Shown one piece after another: positions 44,709 through 54,409 of a stretch of 64,000 nt of DNA; position 1 is the stretch's first letter; every line of letters starts with the position of its first letter. The DNA is from Peptostreptococcaceae bacterium. GTDB taxonomy: Bacteria; Bacillota; Clostridia; Peptostreptococcales; Peptostreptococcaceae. Made by a program: the position numbers and the translations under genes. The notes beneath the pieces were generated by a model. It worked only from the letters and a program-made list of their open reading frames with translations, was not told where the DNA came from and did no database searches. Where the stretch lies: assembly GCA_025210335.1 (NCBI GenBank), contig JAOARY010000069.1:1-64000 (forward strand), given 5' to 3'.

Positions 44709-44899
44709 TAATATATCCTAAGGATAAAATTTTTGAAGAGGCTGCATTTTTAGCATATAATCTTCATTGGAATCATGATGATATCATGAATATGGAACAT
44801 AGAGATAGAAGAAAATGGTGTGAAGAAGTTTCAAGGATTAATAAAAATCTTAGTGCACAAGAAGAAAAGAATATTTTTGATGTTAATAACTTCAAATAA
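44705..44899 (+). CDS. DUF6760-like CIS protein without a standard start codon
   Basis: The frame encodes about 64 residues, IIIYPKDKIFEEAAFLAYNLHWNHDDIMNMEHRDRRKWCEEVSRINKNL and a tail, which match the short eCIS-associated DUF6760 family. No ATG, GTG or TTG exists before the conserved YPKDKIF. The first ATG would remove the conserved half. It is either made by -1 frameshifting from the chaperone-like gene (site at 44684) or begun at one of three ATA codons (44705, 44708, 44711) after GGGGGAG. It ends 11 bases before the second tube gene. Confidence 0.7.
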   Translation: MIIYPKDKIFEEAAFLAYNLHWNHDDIMNMEHRDRRKWCEEVSRINKNLSAQEEKNIFDVNNFK

Positions 44900-44910
44900 G
44901 GAGAGTTTTT

Positions 44911-45351
44911 ATGGATAGAAAAGACCCTTTTTCTAATTTTAGATTTTTTATAGAGCTTGATAATATGATGAGTGCAGGTTTTTCTGAGGTTTCTGGTATT
45001 GAATCTAAAATAGAAATACAAACATATAAAGAAGGTGGAGTAAATGATAGGGTTTATTCATACCCTACAGGTACAACTCATAGTGAAATTGTTTTAAAAA
45101 GAGGTCTTACTTATAGTATGGATTTTTGGTATTGGTATGATAAAACTACTAGAGGAAAAATTGAAAGAAAATCAGGTGCAATAGTATTAGTAGATGAAAA
45201 TATGGAAGAACAAGTGAGATGGAGCTTTTTTAATGCATATCCAGTATATTGGAAAGGCCCAGATCTTAATGCTAATATGTCTGATATTGCAGTAGAAGAA
45301 GTACATTTAGTACATGAAGGGATAAAGATGAGTAAGAAAAAGAGAAGTTAA
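44911..45351 (+). CDS. CIS inner tube protein 2
   Basis: A 146-residue paralogue of tube protein 1 (DPFSNFRFFIELDNMMSAGFSEVSGIESKIEIQTYKEGG ... GTTHSEIVLKRGLTYSMDFWYWY ... VEEVHLVHEGIK). In PVC-type systems the second tube protein forms the first ring on the baseplate, and that role is likely here. AAGGAGAG precedes the ATG. Confidence 0.9.
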   Translation: MDRKDPFSNFRFFIELDNMMSAGFSEVSGIESKIEIQTYKEGGVNDRVYSYPTGTTHSEIVLKRGLTYSMDFWYWYDKTTRGKIERKSGAIVLVDENMEEQVRWSFFNAYPVYWKGPDLNANMSDIAVEEVHLVHEGIKMSKKKRS

Positions 45352-45364
45352 GGGGGGCGTCTTT

Positions 45365-48300
45365 TTGAAACATAAAGATATGAGAACTATAAAAACTATA
45401 AAAAAGACTATTACTTCAAATCATAAATATGAGGATAAATTATCCAAGCATATTTTAAATAAATATAATTTTGAACATAAGTATATTTATAGGCGCCTTA
45501 CTTTAGATTTTTTTAAAAATGATGATTCAAATAATTTGAATTTATTTAATAAAACTATAAATAAAAATGTTAATATGAATTTAAAATTTTTAAATTCGTT
45601 ATTATCAAAAAATACAAAGATTTTATATAATAAAGATAATAAAATTTTTTATGATAAGAATAATATTAATAATATAATAAAAAATAATTTAAGTATGTAT
45701 AAACAATTTGTATCTAAAGATTATAAAAAGATATCAAATTATATATCATCCCTTAAAAATTCATATAAATATAATACAAATAATATTTATAATAAAAAGA
45801 ATTTAAATAAATTATCAAAGGAATTAAGAAAAGATTTTTACAAAGATATTGTAAATAAAAATTATATAAATAATATACATAACCAAAAAGCTTTAAAAAA
45901 TATTTACAATAAGAACTTAGTAAATAAATTAGAAACAAAGTTTAATTTGGTTGATAAAAATAAAAATTATTTAAAAAATTTCTTTAAAAATATAATATTT
46001 AAAGAAATAAATAATAAGAATATAAAGTATATTGATAAGAATAAACAAAATACAATAATACAAAATATATTTAAAAATAAAAATGAAACAAAAAAAATAA
46101 TATCAAATATATTAAAAGATAATATAAATAATTTAAATAAAGATATAATAAAAAATGATGTAACAGAAAATGATTTAAATATAAAACATATTGATATTAA
46201 AAATACTTATGAAGATTTTAAAAATATTATTGAAAAAACTTTAAAAAAATCTATAATTTTAAAAGAAAATAATTTGAAAATAGATTCAGATATATTTTAT
46301 AGTAATTTTTTAACAGAAATAAAAAGAGATTTTTATTCTCAAGATATTTTAAATAATTATTTTCAAGAATCAACAAATGAGATAGATTTTACTATCAATA
46401 ATAAAGAAGAAAAAAGTGTAAAAACACAAATCAAGAAAAATATTATAAAAAAGTTTAAAAATTCATTTGAAGACAAAAAATTGATATTTAAAACTATAAA
46501 AAATAATATGAATTTGAATAAAGAAGAAAGTATTTTATTTGAAGATATTAAGAATTTAGTTTACCTGTTTGAAGATGAAAAAATAAAAACTTTATTTAAT
46601 AATAATTTGAGTAATAAATTTGAATACAATCAAATAAATTTAAATGAAATAAGTAAAGAAATTTTCAATAAGGAAGAATTTAAATCTAAGTTAGATAATT
46701 TAAAATTAAAAATAATAAATGATTTAAATATATTTGAATTTGAAAAAATAATAAATTTAAACAATAAAATAAAAACTTTTGATTTAAATAAGTTCTATAA
46801 AAATGTAGATTTTATAGAAAATGACAAAAATGAAATTATAAATAATTTATTTAATTCTATATATCAAAGACAAAATAAAAATATTTATAAGAAATTTTTG
46901 ACAAAAAATAAGACGGTGATAAAAGATACGCTATTTAAAGATATATCTAAATCTTATTTATTTGAAGAAAATATTGCAAATAAAGATAATATATATTATA
47001 AAAATATAAAAAAAGAAGACAATACTACAAATGATCAAAATATGTATTTTTATATGAATAATTTAAAAAATATATTAAATAAGTATTTTGATAATCATTC
47101 TAAATTATCAGATTTAAATGTGGATAATCTTATAAGTAAGAAATCTATTTTTTATTTAATGAATCCAAATTTAAATAGGAATAATGCGAGCAATAAATTA
47201 TTTAAAAATAATAAAAATACATTCTTAAATATATCTAAAAATCTAAATATAACAAATAATGATATTAAAAATTATGATAATTTATTTAATCGAAATGTAG
47301 ATTTTTTAAATGAGGATATTAATATATTAAATGATTATAATAAAATAGATAATAAATTATCTAATGATTTTATAAACACTATTTATCATTCTAAAAATTC
47401 AAATAGTGTAAATAATAATTTATTATTAAATGATTTAATTTTAAAAAATAAAGAATTTAAAGATAATGAAAAATATAAATCAAATGAAAATAAAAGAATT
47501 TTAAATGAATTTTTCTATGAAAATTTATATGAAAGTAAATTTAAAGAGATATTTTTTAGAAAATATTTAAATGAGAGCAATATAAATTCAATTGAAGAAA
47601 ATTATAAAACAAATAACACAAATAAAATTTTTAAAATTAATAAGTTTTTAAACGAAGATGATTACTATTTGAAGAAAAATTTTAGTAAGCATTTTTTAAA
47701 TGAGAATGTGTTTCAAGAAAGAGTTTTTACTAAAATATTTAATCAAAGAAAATTTAAAAATTTGATAGATAGACATTTAAATAAAATAATAAAAAATCAA
47801 AAGAAGCAAAATGAAATAAAGATTATAAATAGAATAAATACGTATAAGAAAATATCAAACAAAATGGAGTCTTATAAAAATCAGTATAAGGATATATTGA
47901 ATTTTAAAAATGACAATATTGAATTAAAAGAAGTTAGTAAAAATAAATATTTTAATAAATTCTTTAATAAAGAAAGTAAAAATCAAGTAAATAAAGATTT
48001 TTTCAATTTAGAAAATAAATATGAACAAAATAATAAAGATATAAAAATATTAAAAAAAGAAGAAAATAATTTTATAAGTAACTTCACTAATACATTAAGA
48101 AATATACGTATTACAAAAAACTTAAATGAAAATAAATTTAATTTGATGGCAAAGAATTTATCTGATAAATTACAGATGAAATTGATATCAAAAAAAGAAA
48201 TAAATAATATAGATAATTCTAAGAAATTTTATAAAAAAGCTTTTATTGAAATTTATGAAGATAAGAATTTTAATTATTACAAAAAAAATAGCAATAATGT

Positions 48301-48511
48301 TTATAAAAAGGAAAATACAGTCAACAATCTTCCTATAGGTAAGATTATGAAAAAAGAACAAGAAAATATAAATGTTAATATTAAAAAGACTGTAGAAGAA
48401 GAAATAAAAAAGAATATAAGTTCGAAAACTTATATAAATAAAATTTCAAAAGTTTTATATAAAGATTTGTCAAATAGTATAAAAAAAGAGATGCAAAGGA
48501 AAGGCAGGTAA
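45365..48511 (+). CDS. Asn/Lys-rich 1048-residue protein in the tape-measure position
   Basis: Composition is extreme: Asn, Lys, Ile, Leu, Phe, Asp, Glu and Tyr dominate. Trp and Cys are absent and Gly, Ala and Pro are very rare. No signal peptide, span or known motif is seen; long charged helices are likely. It starts with TTG 7 bases after GGGGGG. In PBSX-type and other contractile tails the order is sheath, tube, chaperone, tape measure, LysM, gpD. This gene fills the tape-measure slot exactly, between tube 2 and LysM. No other candidate exists in the locus. It is probably the length ruler, but sequence similarity is not visible. Confidence 0.65.
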   Translation: MKHKDMRTIKTIKKTITSNHKYEDKLSKHILNKYNFEHKYIYRRLTLDFFKNDDSNNLNLFNKTINKNVNMNLKFLNSLLSKNTKILYNKDNKIFYDKNNINNIIKNNLSMYKQFVSKDYKKISNYISSLKNSYKYNTNNIYNKKNLNKLSKELRKDFYKDIVNKNYINNIHNQKALKNIYNKNLVNKLETKFNLVDKNKNYLKNFFKNIIFKEINNKNIKYIDKNKQNTIIQNIFKNKNETKKIISNILKDNINNLNKDIIKNDVTENDLNIKHIDIKNTYEDFKNIIEKTLKKSIILKENNLKIDSDIFYSNFLTEIKRDFYSQDILNNYFQESTNEIDFTINNKEEKSVKTQIKKNIIKKFKNSFEDKKLIFKTIKNNMNLNKEESILFEDIKNLVYLFEDEKIKTLFNNNLSNKFEYNQINLNEISKEIFNKEEFKSKLDNLKLKIINDLNIFEFEKIINLNNKIKTFDLNKFYKNVDFIENDKNEIINNLFNSIYQRQNKNIYKKFLTKNKTVIKDTLFKDISKSYLFEENIANKDNIYYKNIKKEDNTTNDQNMYFYMNNLKNILNKYFDNHSKLSDLNVDNLISKKSIFYLMNPNLNRNNASNKLFKNNKNTFLNISKNLNITNNDIKNYDNLFNRNVDFLNEDINILNDYNKIDNKLSNDFINTIYHSKNSNSVNNNLLLNDLILKNKEFKDNEKYKSNENKRILNEFFYENLYESKFKEIFFRKYLNESNINSIEENYKTNNTNKIFKINKFLNEDDYYLKKNFSKHFLNENVFQERVFTKIFNQRKFKNLIDRHLNKIIKNQKKQNEIKIINRINTYKKISNKMESYKNQYKDILNFKNDNIELKEVSKNKYFNKFFNKESKNQVNKDFFNLENKYEQNNKDIKILKKEENNFISNFTNTLRNIRITKNLNENKFNLMAKNLSDKLQMKLISKKEINNIDNSKKFYKKAFIEIYEDKNFNYYKKNSNNVYKKENTVNNLPIGKIMKKEQENINVNIKKTVEEEIKKNISSKTYINKISKVLYKDLSNSIKKEMQRKGR

Positions 48512-48516
48512 TTTAA

Positions 48517-49146
48517 ATGGGTTTAAAAAAAGCTATGATTTATGTTTATAATGACAAAACTAAACCAGAAAAGATAGAAGTTTTATTTAACCCAAGTAGT
48601 TACAGTATAAGTGAAAGTAATGATTATGGTGTAGAAAAACCAATTGGAAAAGAAACACCTGTATATCAATTTAAAAGTGGTGGAACAACTAGTTTGGATT
48701 TGGATCTATTTTTTGACACTTATGAAAAAAGAGAAGATGTCAGAAAATATACTAAAAGAATTCAAAATTTGATGAAGATAGAAAAAGATTTACATCATCC
48801 ACCTAGATGTAGTTTTATATGGGGTAATTTTAAATTTGAAGGAGTGGCAGTTTCTATAAGTCAAAATTTTACTATGTTCTTAAATTCAGGAGTTCCTGTT
48901 AGAGCAGAAATGAAATTAAAATTAGAGGCTACAAAAGAAGTTACATTACAAGAAAAAGAAATATCAAAACAATCTTCTGATAGAACTAAAGAAAGAGATT
49001 TAAAATCTGGAGATGAACTTTGGATGCACTCTTCAAATGAATATGATGATCCTAAAAAATGGAGACATATAGCTAAAGCTAATAATATAGATAATCCTAG
49101 AGATTTAGGAAATAGAAATAAACTTATAGTACCACCATTGGAGTGA
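48517..49146 (+). CDS. LysM-type baseplate/tube-initiator protein (Pvc7-like)
   Basis: A 209-residue protein. The N-terminal part (KAMIYVYNDKTKPEKIEVLFNPSSYSISESNDY) and the middle GGTTSLDLDLFFDTYEKREDVRKYTKRI are typical of CIS LysM proteins. The C-terminal ~50 residues form the LysM-like unit (ELWMHSSNEYDDPKKWRHIAKANNIDNPRDL ... LIVPPLE). It helps connect the spike hub to the tube. It begins 5 bases after the tape-measure candidate. Confidence 0.9.
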   Translation: MGLKKAMIYVYNDKTKPEKIEVLFNPSSYSISESNDYGVEKPIGKETPVYQFKSGGTTSLDLDLFFDTYEKREDVRKYTKRIQNLMKIEKDLHHPPRCSFIWGNFKFEGVAVSISQNFTMFLNSGVPVRAEMKLKLEATKEVTLQEKEISKQSSDRTKERDLKSGDELWMHSSNEYDDPKKWRHIAKANNIDNPRDLGNRNKLIVPPLE

Positions 49147-49150
49147 TAAT

Positions 49151-50260
49151 ATGTCTAGTAGTATAAAAATAGATTCAAAAAAACATAAGGTATCCTCATT
49201 AGAGCATAAGTATAAGAATATGGCAGCTCCAGAGGTTAAGATTTATATAGATGGTAAGGAAATCATTAAATCTATGGGAATGGCTGTTGAATATTTAGAT
49301 GTGGATTTAAGTGTAAATGCTTCTGATACCTTTGAATTTAGTGTTGTAAATGCATATGATCATGAAGAAAGTGAAATAAAATGGATTGATAGCAAATTAA
49401 AAGCAGGAAAAGAAATAAAAATAGAAATAGGATATACAGATGAATTAAAAGAAATTTTTTATGGATATATAACAAATATAAGAATATCATCAGAATATGA
49501 AGATTCAGCTATAAAGGTTATAGTAAGTGGTATGGATAAATCATTTTTGATGATGAGAGGTAAAAAAACAAATATATGGAATAATTCATCATATTCTGAT
49601 GTTGTAAATGAAATTGCTAAGAAATATGTATCTAAAAAGAAAGTTAGTTCAACACCAACTGTATATGATTCTTTAGGACAAGTTAGTCAAACTGATTATG
49701 AGTTTATAAAATTTTTAGCATTTGAAAGTGGTTATGAGTTTTTTGTAACTGGAGATACTCTTTATTTTAGAAAATATCATGAAGATAAAACACCAATTAC
49801 AACGCTTACATTAGGTGAAAATATAATTGAAATAGACTTAGGTGTTGATATTGCTGATCAAATTGGAGAATGTGTAGTAAAAGGTTGGGATAGCTTAAAG
49901 CGAGAAGAAATAATGGTAAAAGAAAATTCTTTTACTAAGGTTGGTAGTGGAAAAACTTCAGGTGTTAGTATAATTAAATCCATTGGTAAGGATAATGTAA
50001 CTACAAATGTTATAACTTCTTTAAAATCAAAAAATGAAGCAAAGATAATTGGTAAAGGTATGATGGAAAAATCATCATTAGAATATGTTTATGGTAGAGT
50101 TGAAGTTATGGGCATGCCAGAAATTATACCAGGAAGATATATAAAAATAGATAAATTAGGAAATAAAATAAATGATTTATATTACATAAATAGAGTTAAA
50201 CATAGCATAAATGAAGATGGTTATAGAACGATTGTTAACTTAGGGGGGAATACTTTCTAA
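49151..50260 (+). CDS. gpD-like spike hub protein
   Basis: A 369-residue protein of the phage late-control D / VgrG N-terminal kind. VKIYIDGKEII opens the first barrel. Others are FEFSVVNAYDHEESEIKWID, GYTDELKEIFYGYITNIRIS and the TDYEFIKFLAFESGYEFFV block typical of this hub. It forms the trimeric collar under the tube. Its stop overlaps the start of the next gene by one base, and that gene supplies the spike half, so the two together correspond to one VgrG (Pvc8). Confidence 0.9.
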   Translation: MSSSIKIDSKKHKVSSLEHKYKNMAAPEVKIYIDGKEIIKSMGMAVEYLDVDLSVNASDTFEFSVVNAYDHEESEIKWIDSKLKAGKEIKIEIGYTDELKEIFYGYITNIRISSEYEDSAIKVIVSGMDKSFLMMRGKKTNIWNNSSYSDVVNEIAKKYVSKKKVSSTPTVYDSLGQVSQTDYEFIKFLAFESGYEFFVTGDTLYFRKYHEDKTPITTLTLGENIIEIDLGVDIADQIGECVVKGWDSLKREEIMVKENSFTKVGSGKTSGVSIIKSIGKDNVTTNVITSLKSKNEAKIIGKGMMEKSSLEYVYGRVEVMGMPEIIPGRYIKIDKLGNKINDLYYINRVKHSINEDGYRTIVNLGGNTF

Positions 50261-50970
50261 TGGATAGATTAATAGAACGTGATTTTGTGGAAGGTAAAAT
50301 ATATGGTGTTGTTATTGGAGAAGTTACCAATAATAAGGATCCAGAAAATATGGGAAGAGTGAAATTAAAATTATTACTTAGAGATTCAAAACACGAAACC
50401 GATTGGGCTAGAGTGGCGACTCTTATGGCAGGAAAAGATAAAGGAAGTTTTTTCTTACCAGAAGTAAATGATGAAGTTTTGGTGGCTTTTCATGAAGGAT
50501 CTATAAAAGAACCGTATGTTATAGGTGTATTATGGAATAAAAAAGATAAACCACCCCTAAATAATTCTGATGGAAAGAACAATATAAAGAAGATAAAGAC
50601 TAGAAATGGTAATGAAATAATTTTTTCAGATGAAAGTGGTAAAGAAGGAATAACTATAAAAACGAAAAAAGGTAGTATTGTTGATCTGGATGATGACAAG
50701 GGAAATATAACAATAAAAGAATCTAAGGGAAAGTCAAAAATAACTTTGGATTCACAGGGAAATATGGATATAAATTCAGATAGTAAAATAAGTTTGAAGT
50801 CAAAATCAACATCGATAGTTTTAAATGGAATGGCTAATTCTGTTGATATAAAGAGTTCAGCATCACTTAAGATAAAGGCTGCCAATTTAGATATACAATC
50901 AGATGGAATGCTTAATATAAAATCTAGTGGAATCCTTACTCTAAAAGGATCTATGGTTAAAATAAATTAG
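50260..50970 (+). CDS. gpV-like spike protein
   Basis: A 236-residue protein. The N-terminal OB-fold (YGVVIGEVTNNKDPENMGRVKLKL ... WARVATLMAGKDKGSFFLPEVNDEVLVAFHEGSIKEPYVIGVLW) matches baseplate assembly protein V. The C-terminal half is a run of short beta repeats (ITIKTKKGSIVDLDDDKGNITIKES ... LNIKSSGILTLKGSMVKIN), as in the gp5 needle. It should form the trimeric beta-helix spike tipped by the DUF4280 protein. Confidence 0.92.
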   Translation: MDRLIERDFVEGKIYGVVIGEVTNNKDPENMGRVKLKLLLRDSKHETDWARVATLMAGKDKGSFFLPEVNDEVLVAFHEGSIKEPYVIGVLWNKKDKPPLNNSDGKNNIKKIKTRNGNEIIFSDESGKEGITIKTKKGSIVDLDDDKGNITIKESKGKSKITLDSQGNMDINSDSKISLKSKSTSIVLNGMANSVDIKSSASLKIKAANLDIQSDGMLNIKSSGILTLKGSMVKIN

Positions 50971-50981
50971 AGGTGTTTAAT

Positions 50982-51383
50982 ATGTCAAAAGATTTTTTAG
51001 GAAGAGGACTGAGTTTTCCAATAAGAGTTGATAAATCAACAGGTAAAATAAAGATGGTTTTTGCAGAAGATGATATAAAAGAATCCATTAGAATAATCCT
51101 TGGAACAAAAAAAGGTGAAAGAGTTATGAGACCTGATTTTGGTTCGAAGTTAAATGAATTTATATTTGAATCTGTGGATGCTACTACATTATTTTTAATA
51201 GAAGAAGAAGTAAAATCAGCTATTACTAATTGGGAACCCAGAGTTGAGGATGTTAGTGTAAAGGCTAGCTTACAAGATCATAGTGATGGTAGAGTTGATA
51301 TCAAAATAGAGTATAGAGTTAGAATGACAAATAATTTATTTAATTTAGTATATCCCTTCTATCTAAAGGAAGGGAAAAAATAA
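50982..51383 (+). CDS. gp25-like baseplate wedge protein
   Basis: About 133 residues with the gp25 pattern: FLGRGLSFPIRVDKSTGKIKMVFAEDDIKESIRIILGTKKGERVMRPDFGSKL (the conserved GT..GER..RPDFG), then a VDIKIEYRV end. It starts sheath polymerisation at the baseplate. The ATG at 50982 is 6 bases after AGAGGTG; an in-frame GTG at 50973 overlaps that site. Confidence 0.93.
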   Translation: MSKDFLGRGLSFPIRVDKSTGKIKMVFAEDDIKESIRIILGTKKGERVMRPDFGSKLNEFIFESVDATTLFLIEEEVKSAITNWEPRVEDVSVKASLQDHSDGRVDIKIEYRVRMTNNLFNLVYPFYLKEGKK

Positions 51384-51396
51384 AGGAGGGTAAATC

Positions 51397-54381
51397 ATGA
51401 AAGATTTAGACAATAGAAGTATAAAAAACTTAATAGATGAATTTCACGATTTATCAAAATCCTACACAAATGAATGGTCATTTTCCCTTGAAGATTCAGA
51501 TAGTGGTGCTGCAATTGCAAATGCGTTTTTAAATACTTTTAAAGGTAATATACAAAGATATAATAAGATATTACTCAAAAATAAATTTGAATTTTTAAAT
51601 TTATTAGATTCTAATTTATTACCAGCAAAATCATCTAAAGTGCCTCTTATATTTAAGCCAAGTACAGGAATACTAGAAAGTATTTTGATTGATAAAAACA
51701 CTCAAGTTTATGCTAATGAAGGTGATGAAGAACTTTTATTTGAAACAATAAGAAATATAAATATTGTAGATTCTAATATAGAAGAAATAGTTTATATGAA
51801 CGGTAAAAAGGATTATATTAAAAAAATTGAAGAAGGAATATTTAATGATGAAATCACATCAGAAGGTATTTATCTATTTGATGAAAGTGAAAAGAATTTA
51901 CAAGAACATAGTATATTTATAAAACATGATGATGTTTTTTTAATAGAGTCAAAAGGTATAGTACAAATCAAATTTGAAAATGTTAAAAATCCAGTAATGG
52001 AACAAGAGTTAAATGAATTTTTTTCAAATACTAATAATATCACTTGGTATTGTTATAAAGACGAACAGTGGCATGAAATAGAAAATATTAATCTGGTAGA
52101 AGAATATATAAATTTAGAAATAGAAGATGGTCTTAAAAAAGATATTGTAAAAGGTGAAGAAGGTATATATATAAAAGCAGTTTTAAATTGCGAAATTTGT
52201 GATATTGTAAAAAATTTAAAGACTACAAATATAAAAGTAAAATCCAAGAATGAAAATTCTATTCCTAATAATTTATTTTTTAATGAAAATGAGTTATCCA
52301 AGGATGAATTTTATCCTTTTACAACTAATTTTAATCTTCAAGATTCCTTTTTTATATCTAGTACAGAGGTATTTTCAAAAAAGGATTCAATGATTAGTTT
52401 GGAGTTTGATTTTGATATAGAACATATAAAAAATAATCCAATAGATCATGAAATTAATTGGAAACTTATAATGAAGGCTAAAGATATTGAAGGTATAAAA
52501 GATGAGTATACTAGAATAAAAGCTGTTAGTTTTGAATATTTCAATGGAGAACATTGGTCTAAATTATTTGATAAAAATGATTATGATGAAATTTTTTATA
52601 CTAAAAAAGGAAATCATGTAAAAATTAAATTTAAATGTCCAAATGATATGGAAAAAATAAATATAAATGGAACTAATAATTATTATATTAAAATTAGAAT
52701 AGATAGAATAGAAAATCATTATTTGCCAAATTCTTATTTTTGTGTACCAAAGATTAAAAATTTGAACTTGAAATATGATTATGAAAGAGAATCTAAGGAT
52801 ATCGAAAAATTTATAAATTATAATAATTTAACATATAAAAAGTATGAAAATATAAAAAATAAAAGCTTAGAAGAAATTTATTTATTTGAAAGAATTGATG
52901 AAAATGTAATGAGTTTTTATTTAAGATTTTCAAATTCTTTTATAAATGGACCTATAGGTTTATATTTTGACCTTATAAATGAAGAGCTTTTTAAGAATAA
53001 AAATCTAAAAATACATTTGAGTACTTTCTTTAAAGAAAATAAAGAAGTTTTAGAAAGAAGTATACAAATGGAAGATAATACAAATGGATTTTTAAAAAGT
53101 GGTGGATTTTATATAGGTTTGGATAAAGCTTTAGAAAAAATAGAGCTATTTGGTGAAGATGGCTATTTTATAAAGATAAGTATATTATCATCAACAAAAA
53201 TAAGCAATCAAGTATATTTAAAAGGAATATATTTAAACTGTATAGAGGCTATACAACAAGAAACCATAAAAAAAGAATATTTAGAGACTTCTATCGATAA
53301 TGATGAAGTAAGATTTTATTTAAAAAATAACAGTATAATAGATGAAGAAGTATATGTTGATGAAAAAGATTTTATATTAGAGGGTCAGGAATTAAATTCA
53401 GAAGAAACCATAATAGAAAAAGATCCTTTTGGAATAATAAAAAATTATTGGGTCAAATGGAAAAAAGTAAATGATTTTTATATGTCATCAGCATTAGATA
53501 GGCATTATATGATAGATAAGATGAATGGTGTTATTATATTTGGAAATGGAATTCATGGTAAGAGACCACCTTTAAATGATGTTAATAAAATATATGTAAA
53601 TTATATTTTTGGTGGAGGAAAAAAGGGTAATGTTAAGACACATACTATAACTAAAATGAGAAAATCCATACCTTTTATAGATACAGTCTTTAATCCTATC
53701 AATTCTTATGGTGGTTGTGATAATGAAAAACTACTAGAATCTATGGAAAGAAAATCGGCACTTTTAAAACATAGAAATAGAGCAATAACAAATGAAGATT
53801 ATGAAAATTTAGCCAAAGAAGCTTCTCGAAATATATGGAAAGTTAAATGTTTGGAGAATATAAATTCAAAAGGTGTTAGAGAAAATGGTTATATAACTAT
53901 GGTTGTAATGCCAAAGGATGGATATGAAGATAGTTCTTTGATGAAGGAATTATGTAATAATATAAAGACTTATTTATTAAAAAGAGCTCCTTCTCTTATG
54001 ATGCTAAAGAATAGACTTAATGTTATAAAACCTCTTATAGTAAATGTGAGTATAAGAGCGAATCTTCTTATAGATAATATGGAAGATATGATTTTAGTTC
54101 AAAATGAAAGCAAAAGACAGTTAAATGAGTTTTTGGATCCGGTAAAAGGAAATTATGATAAACAAGGTTGGAATATAGGGTTAATACCTCATAAGTCTAT
54201 GTTTTATAGTATATTGACGAATGTAGATAAAGTTATAAATGTTTATAATTTGGGGATTAGATTTTCATATTATAAAAATGGTAAAGAAATAACTATGGTT
54301 AATGAAGATATTAAGAAAATACCATATGTTCTTGTTAGAAATGGTAAACACGAAATATATATGGATTTATATAAGAAATAA
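51397..54381 (+). CDS. Baseplate J-like wedge protein 1 (Pvc11-like)
   Basis: A 994-residue protein. The family's opening is present (IKNLIDEFHDLSKSYTNEWSFSLEDSDSGAAIANAFLN). The C-terminal third has the baseplate-J core: GVIIFGNGIHGKRPP, VNYIFGGGKKGNVKTHTITKM, RKSALLKHRNRAITNEDYENLAKEA (the conserved RxRxxTxxDYExL), and VMPKDGYEDSSL. The ~500-residue middle is a divergent beta-rich insertion. With the next gene it builds the baseplate wedges. Confidence 0.9.
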   Translation: MKDLDNRSIKNLIDEFHDLSKSYTNEWSFSLEDSDSGAAIANAFLNTFKGNIQRYNKILLKNKFEFLNLLDSNLLPAKSSKVPLIFKPSTGILESILIDKNTQVYANEGDEELLFETIRNINIVDSNIEEIVYMNGKKDYIKKIEEGIFNDEITSEGIYLFDESEKNLQEHSIFIKHDDVFLIESKGIVQIKFENVKNPVMEQELNEFFSNTNNITWYCYKDEQWHEIENINLVEEYINLEIEDGLKKDIVKGEEGIYIKAVLNCEICDIVKNLKTTNIKVKSKNENSIPNNLFFNENELSKDEFYPFTTNFNLQDSFFISSTEVFSKKDSMISLEFDFDIEHIKNNPIDHEINWKLIMKAKDIEGIKDEYTRIKAVSFEYFNGEHWSKLFDKNDYDEIFYTKKGNHVKIKFKCPNDMEKININGTNNYYIKIRIDRIENHYLPNSYFCVPKIKNLNLKYDYERESKDIEKFINYNNLTYKKYENIKNKSLEEIYLFERIDENVMSFYLRFSNSFINGPIGLYFDLINEELFKNKNLKIHLSTFFKENKEVLERSIQMEDNTNGFLKSGGFYIGLDKALEKIELFGEDGYFIKISILSSTKISNQVYLKGIYLNCIEAIQQETIKKEYLETSIDNDEVRFYLKNNSIIDEEVYVDEKDFILEGQELNSEETIIEKDPFGIIKNYWVKWKKVNDFYMSSALDRHYMIDKMNGVIIFGNGIHGKRPPLNDVNKIYVNYIFGGGKKGNVKTHTITKMRKSIPFIDTVFNPINSYGGCDNEKLLESMERKSALLKHRNRAITNEDYENLAKEASRNIWKVKCLENINSKGVRENGYITMVVMPKDGYEDSSLMKELCNNIKTYLLKRAPSLMMLKNRLNVIKPLIVNVSIRANLLIDNMEDMILVQNESKRQLNEFLDPVKGNYDKQGWNIGLIPHKSMFYSILTNVDKVINVYNLGIRFSYYKNGKEITMVNEDIKKIPYVLVRNGKHEIYMDLYKK

Positions 54382-54409
54382 AATTTTTTATTAAAAGCGA
54401 GTGATAATT

